This document shows positions 61,883 to 64,000 of a DNA stretch of 64,000 nucleotides, piece by piece; position 1 is the first letter of the stretch; every line of letters begins with the position of its first letter. The DNA comes from Saccoglossus kowalevskii (taxonomy: Eukaryota > Hemichordata > Enteropneusta > Harrimaniidae): assembly GCF_000003605.2 (NCBI RefSeq), contig NW_003118931.1, forward strand, positions 381,017 to 445,016, in the 5' to 3' direction. The position numbers and the translations under genes are program-made. The notes under the pieces were generated by a model. That model did not search any database. It was not told where the DNA came from and saw only the letters and a program-made list of their open reading frames with translations.

Positions 61883-63714
61883 AGTTTCATACATTATTAT
61901 TCATACGGTGATCATTATGCGACGCAATGCCAATTTTCTAGGATAAACGCCGATTCCCTGAACAAAAATGTTAATCTAATTGTTGACACAATGATTGGCT
62001 CACTGACTGGTTGATTATGAGTATCGCTCAAATGTATAATTGTAGACGGTTATTCTCTCGCACTCGAACTACCGTTGAATACGGGATTTGACCTGCCGCC
62101 TTGAGTGTTATACAATGTAGAACAATTGTAAAAGCTGGTGTTATTTCTTTAGTACATTATTGAATAGGGTTTTTTGCTGCTGTCCTTTCTTTGCCAAAAT
62201 GCCAAGCGATAGCAATATTTACAGTCACGCGCATGTTATATGAAAACATCACTTTCTTTTAGATAAATTACTACGAGCTGATTACATTTGCTCAGAAGAG
62301 GGGAATTGATGTACAGAGTCGTTTTACTGGTTACGATCGAACAGAGATAACCGGCATCGGAGGGTTTTTAGGATCAATCATGGAGTCTATGACAATTAAC
62401 TTACAGCGGACTAGCTTTACTGTGAGTATATACCATGACCTCATGTTACAATTGTTCTGTTCTCAGCCATTAACCCTATAATATCGGATTCAATAATAAC
62501 AAGTTCAATAATAATAATTACGTTCCATGGTAAAATATGTAAAGGATATGTATAAATCAATAATTATGTGACACTTTTGAAACAAAAAATTGTGGTAATT
62601 TGTTTGTCCCTATTTTAGATCGTATTACCGCGACTAACTTTAACACAAAGATATGAATGTTAAAATAAATTTGAAAAAGCAAGTTGTTCGTGAATGAATA
62701 TTGTGTGGTCTGTCAATGCCTTTTTCCTTATTCCTAACCTGACTGAATAATATCCCGGCTAGAATAGCAGTGTTATTATAACATACCAACTGTTTATGCG
62801 TTTACTCAGTGTCATCACTGCAATCGTTTATTACATCTATTATGGGCTCAAATGATAATTACTACACTAGCTTAATGATTTGGTGGTGCATTAACATATT
62901 TATGGTTTGAGACGCAAGTTGATGACATGTATATTCATTATCTAGCAAACGTTACGAACTAGAATTTTGACATCAAACATTTACAGAAATATTCAGATTT
63001 ACTACAATTTAAAAAATTCAAACCTATTACTGTGATCTTATTTCAAAGATACAACAGAAAATACATGGTGCTATTAATAGTTACTAGTGATAAGCTACCC
63101 TCATCCTCGGTTTAAAATGAATACATTATTGTTCATATATATTCACATATAAAATAACAAAATATATTAACCAAACTTGATTAATGATTTTGTTGTTGTG
63201 CTGGTAATTTCAGGCAAATGACGTCGATCGTACTATTGGTGTTGATGTGGGTTATATTGGCAGTTTGGATATGGATTTGACCCCTGAAGATAATCTATAT
63301 GCAATTAAGGTATTATCTTCTTCCAGTATATCTTCAACACTCAAAGTAATGAGTAAATATCATTGAATCCGCCGTCGCTGCATACAATGCAATGACTGTT
63401 GATTGTATTATGATGACTCATGTGTGGTGTATCTTATTTTTATTATTATAAAATTTAGATGTTTAAATATTCAACTGAGACGATAATATTACGTCATTGA
63501 ATATTCAAGTGGTTTCCAATGGAATAAAAGCAGTGTTTACATTATCCTCACTTTTGAGTTTATGCTTTGCAGGGACCAAGTCGCTCTACTGCCCCCATAA
63601 TCATATACCAATATTATTAAATCATCTCTTTATGTTTCTCAACAGCAAGGTATGGTTGGAACACTCCGATATTTGAGATACTACGTGAAGAAATTTAACT
63701 CATCTGTGAAATAA
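54955..63714 (+). CDS. Patatin-like phospholipase with nested EF-hand pair, copy 3 (intact)
   Basis: Twelve exons matching copy 2 one for one in length and phase: 54955-55119, 55382-55529, 56664-56800, 57483-57618, 59862-59957, 60331-60455, 60596-60693, 61217-61373, 61471-61575, 62263-62421, 63214-63309 and 63646-63714. Together they give 496 residues plus TAA. It has 34 residue differences from copy 2 by my count. Kept without change: MGAAES, EGGGVKG, GGSIG, the first EF loop (NLDKNSVIDRNE) and the late RTIGVDVGYIGSLDMDL. The aspartate segment reads YVDSLVLLNYP and the second EF loop DVNGDGKINYYE. The start has A at -3 and G at +4. Unlike copy 2, exon 2 follows a normal CAG acceptor. Substrate and role are unknown; family members are serine-aspartate dyad acyl hydrolases. 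Confidence 0.92.
58160..59190. mobile_element. About 1-kb insertion in intron 4 of copy 3, unidentified
   Basis: Copy 2 lacks this stretch. The two introns align up to the CGACCATCAACTAAC region and again from the TTTGAATAGCGCCGAGCAC region. The inserted DNA is moderately AT-rich, with no recognised protein or inverted ends. Borders are approximate. Confidence 0.4.
61806..61880. repeat. (TA)n microsatellite in intron 9 of copy 3
   Basis: About 37 TA units. Copy 2 has no such run at the matching place, so it arose or expanded after the duplication. Confidence 0.95.
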
Positions 63715-63762
63715 GAGATACATGATGTCGAACAACATGGTATGATTACTCACGACTGTAAT

Positions 63763-63768
63763 AATAAA
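63763..63768 (+). terminator. Candidate polyadenylation signal of copy 3
   Basis: AATAAA about 49 bases after the stop codon, in the same context as in copy 2. Downstream similarity to the copy 2 flank continues to near the window end. Confidence 0.5.
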
Positions 63769-64000
63769 ATGTACCGAACAATTGAATACGGATTGAACTA
63801 ACATTAGTTTACATGGTGTATTAGGGAGCCCGATTTACAAACTCATACTCGATATATAATTGGATATCAGACTTTATTTTACTAATTGCTGGGTAAATGA
63901 TAGAATAGATTATATTCTACAGAAGAATTCATCCATTAATACCAATTATATGACCTTGGGTAAAACTCGTAAATACTGTTTATCTCTATAGATTTAGTTA

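Overview
The window looks like a gene-poor, AT-rich nuclear segment from an animal, most likely a marine invertebrate. Coding sequence is split into short exons by GT-AG introns of hundreds to thousands of bases. The spaces between are filled with LINE relics, cut-and-paste transposon remnants, MITE-like repeats and microsatellites. The phylum cannot be fixed from the sequence alone; an invertebrate deuterostome would fit, but this is a guess. There is one assembly gap (96 N, 47428-47523).

Left part (1 to about 9.3 kb): ABCF2 on the minus strand. Nine coding exons join in frame to give the first 458 codons. The rest of its second ABC domain lies off the left edge. Its introns hold a deleted Tigger/pogo-type element, an element with CAGTG-type inverted ends and a pair of near-identical 121-bp MITE-like repeats. 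From 9.3 to 17.3 kb there is no recognisable gene. That stretch holds a TTAA-bounded MITE, a 4-kb element with inverted ends and a 5-bp target duplication, and several plus-strand G-tracts.

Middle and right (17.3 to 63.7 kb): a tandem array of three plus-strand genes for one patatin-like phospholipase family. Copy 1 (17.3-23.6 kb) is a pseudogene. Copy 2 (30.1-38.4 kb) and copy 3 (55.0-63.7 kb) are each intact 12-exon genes of 496 codons, and they differ at 34 residues by my count. The protein starts with a likely N-myristoylation signal. It carries the patatin oxyanion loop, a GGSIG nucleophile elbow and a catalytic aspartate segment. It then has a pair of EF-hands, and only after these comes the final conserved patatin segment. 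The calcium-binding module therefore appears to be nested inside the hydrolase fold.

Copies 2 and 3 sit in a larger segmental duplication. Intergenic DNA at 24.4-27.8 kb is repeated in the same order at 45.7-48.0 kb. The putative promoter and 5'-UTR region occurs three times (28.6, 48.6 and 53.0 kb), once without a gene behind it. Two LINE relics on the minus strand (41.5-45.4 and 51.0-53.0 kb), one on the plus strand (25.4-26.7 kb) and a fold-back element (50.0-50.8 kb) break up the duplicated blocks. If the inferences hold, the two intact genes encode a membrane-anchored, calcium-responsive lipase or acyl hydrolase.
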